Positions 8,164 through 8,542 of a stretch of DNA of 8,542 nt are shown here, piece after piece (positions within the stretch are counted from its first letter, which is position 1; every line of letters begins with the position of its first letter). Below the pieces are notes generated by a model. The model worked only from the letters and a program-made list of their open reading frames with translations, had not been told where the DNA came from and did no database searches. The DNA comes from Anaerolineales bacterium (GTDB taxonomy: Bacteria; Chloroflexota; Anaerolineae; Promineifilales; Promineifilaceae). The stretch covers positions 1 to 8,542 of the forward strand of contig JAGQGA010000205.1 in the NCBI GenBank assembly GCA_020432595.1. The letters run 5' to 3'. The translations under genes were made by a program, and so were the position numbers.

Positions 8164-8207
8164 AAAACAAAAAAGAAGTTCAACTTCTTCCGAGAAGTTG
8201 AACTTCT
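8160..8207 (-). terminator. Possible intrinsic terminator acting on minus-strand transcripts
   Basis: Read on the minus strand, the perfect hairpin is followed directly by TTTTTTGTTTT, which fits a Rho-independent terminator. It would stop transcription arriving from the right. No convergent gene is visible in the window, so its use is uncertain; on the plus strand it lacks a U tract. Confidence 0.35.
8174..8207. repeat. Perfect 15-bp inverted repeat with 4-base loop, each arm itself palindromic
   Basis: Left arm AGAAGTTCAACTTCT (8174-8188), spacer TCCG (8189-8192), right arm AGAAGTTGAACTTCT (8193-8207). Each arm is itself a 7+1+7 palindrome, so the arms are both inverted repeats and near-identical direct repeats that differ only in the central base. 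A plus-strand transcript would form a 15-bp hairpin with a UCCG loop, followed by CCACCC rather than a U tract. On the minus strand the hairpin is followed by TTTTTTGTTTT, a terminator-like layout, although no minus-strand gene is seen here. It could be a terminator, tandem operators 19 bp apart centre to centre, or a dispersed intergenic repeat. Confidence 0.85.
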
Positions 8208-8220
8208 CCACCCGCATCCT

Positions 8221-8542
8221 ATGACTGACCCCACCCACACCCACCTCCAACTCGCGCTCGCCCGGCTGGACATCGTTTTGCAGCGGCAGGTGGCGCGGCA
8301 GGCGGCGCATTGGACACAGGAGGAGGCCAACCAGTGGCCGGGGCTATATTTGTCGCCCCAGCAGGCGATGGTGCTGCTGCAACGGCCGTTTCCCGCCACT
8401 CCCTTCCCCCCCCTTGACGACCAAGCCGAGCAGCCATACCAAGCCGCTATCCAGCAGCTAGACAACCAGCTTGCCGCCCCGCCGCCCGGTTCACGGCTGG
8501 CTGACTTGTATGCCACCTTTGTTCTCGATTCCTTTGACGAAG
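8221..8542 (+). CDS. Probable AAA+ ATPase N-terminus (3' partial)
   Basis: An open frame of 107 complete codons runs off the window end, starting at the ATG 57 bases after the vWA-FHA gene. Codon choice and GC match the flanking GC-rich genes. The N-terminal pattern, a helical ARLDIVLQRQVAR followed by GLYLSPQQAMVLLQ and then SRLADLYATFVLDSFDE, resembles the N-terminal winged-helix region of AAA+ ATPases common in Chloroflexota, cyanobacteria and contractile-injection gene clusters, in which a GLYIS-type motif and an 'L.R.FGLS.FE' helix precede the ATPase core. No Walker motif lies within the visible part, so the family call is recall-based and tentative. No Shine-Dalgarno precedes the ATG; the inverted repeat at 8174-8207 ends 13 bases before it. 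The frame is the same as that of the preceding gene. It could instead be another cytosolic protein. Confidence 0.8.
   Translation, partial: MTDPTHTHLQLALARLDIVLQRQVARQAAHWTQEEANQWPGLYLSPQQAMVLLQRPFPATPFPPLDDQAEQPYQAAIQQLDNQLAAPPPGSRLADLYATFVLDSFDE
8381..8390. repeat. AACGGCCGTT palindrome, copy 7
   Basis: Exact copy in the partial fourth gene, read as Arg-Pro-Phe. Confidence 0.85.

Noticed and set aside
8174..8215. Intrinsic terminator for the plus-strand operon
   Set aside because: The hairpin is strong but is followed by CCACCC with no U tract on the plus strand, so I did not call it as a plus-strand terminator.
8406..8413. Run of eight C as a phase-variation tract in gene 4
   Set aside because: The surrounding sequence is Pro-rich and GC-rich, where such runs arise by codon choice, and an ATPase-like cytosolic gene is not a typical phase-variable locus.
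8031..8516. 161-codon minus-strand open frame spanning the gene 3 / gene 4 junction
   Set aside because: It crosses the inverted repeat and overlaps a well-supported FHA domain; its Ser/Trp/Cys-rich composition looks like an antisense shadow.
5698..8542. Classical MoxR/RavA-ViaA type ATPase-vWA pair
   Set aside because: In those systems the vWA partner usually faces the ATPase in the cytoplasm; this vWA follows a signal sequence and lies outside the membrane.

Overview
The window looks like a piece of a Chloroflexota genome, most likely Anaerolineae-like. The reasons are the Thr/Pro-rich 'TPTPT' linkers in exported proteins, the large multidomain Ser/Thr-kinase and FHA proteins, and a strongly over-represented AACGGCCGTT palindrome. 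This placement is inference; no rRNA or marker gene is present. All genes are on the + strand.

Layout. (1) 1-893: 3' part of a gene for a membrane-anchored surface protein with a Thr/Pro linker and a DNRLRE-like beta domain. (2) 893-5701: a 1602-residue transmembrane Ser/Thr kinase. Inside the cell it has a Hanks-type kinase, an FHA domain and two Ig-like (NEW3-like) domains. After one membrane helix come an Ala-rich stalk, a cadherin-like domain, three Calx-beta repeats and three divergent Calx-beta-like repeats that each carry a cysteine pair. (3) 5698-8163: an 821-residue protein of opposite orientation, with a signal peptide, an extracytoplasmic vWA domain with MIDAS residues, a membrane helix and a cytoplasmic C-terminal FHA domain. 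(4) 8164-8220: a 57-base gap holding a perfect nested inverted repeat. (5) 8221-8542: the 5' part of a fourth gene whose N-terminus resembles that of winged-helix-containing AAA+ ATPases.

Genes 1-2 share one base (TAATG) and genes 2-3 share four (ATGA), so they are very probably one translationally coupled operon. The inferred logic is a cell-surface sensing or adhesion complex. Ca2+-binding-type repeats, a metal-ion-dependent vWA domain and a beta-sandwich protein lie outside; one kinase and two phosphothreonine-reading FHA domains lie inside. An ATPase may be the downstream effector.

The most unusual points are the fusion of kinase-FHA to a surface Calx-beta array, a sharp drop in GC covering exactly the extracellular half of the kinase protein, seven exact copies of AACGGCCGTT read in all three codon phases, and the nested palindrome before gene 4. 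No RNA genes, CRISPR arrays, insertion sequences or clear promoters were seen.
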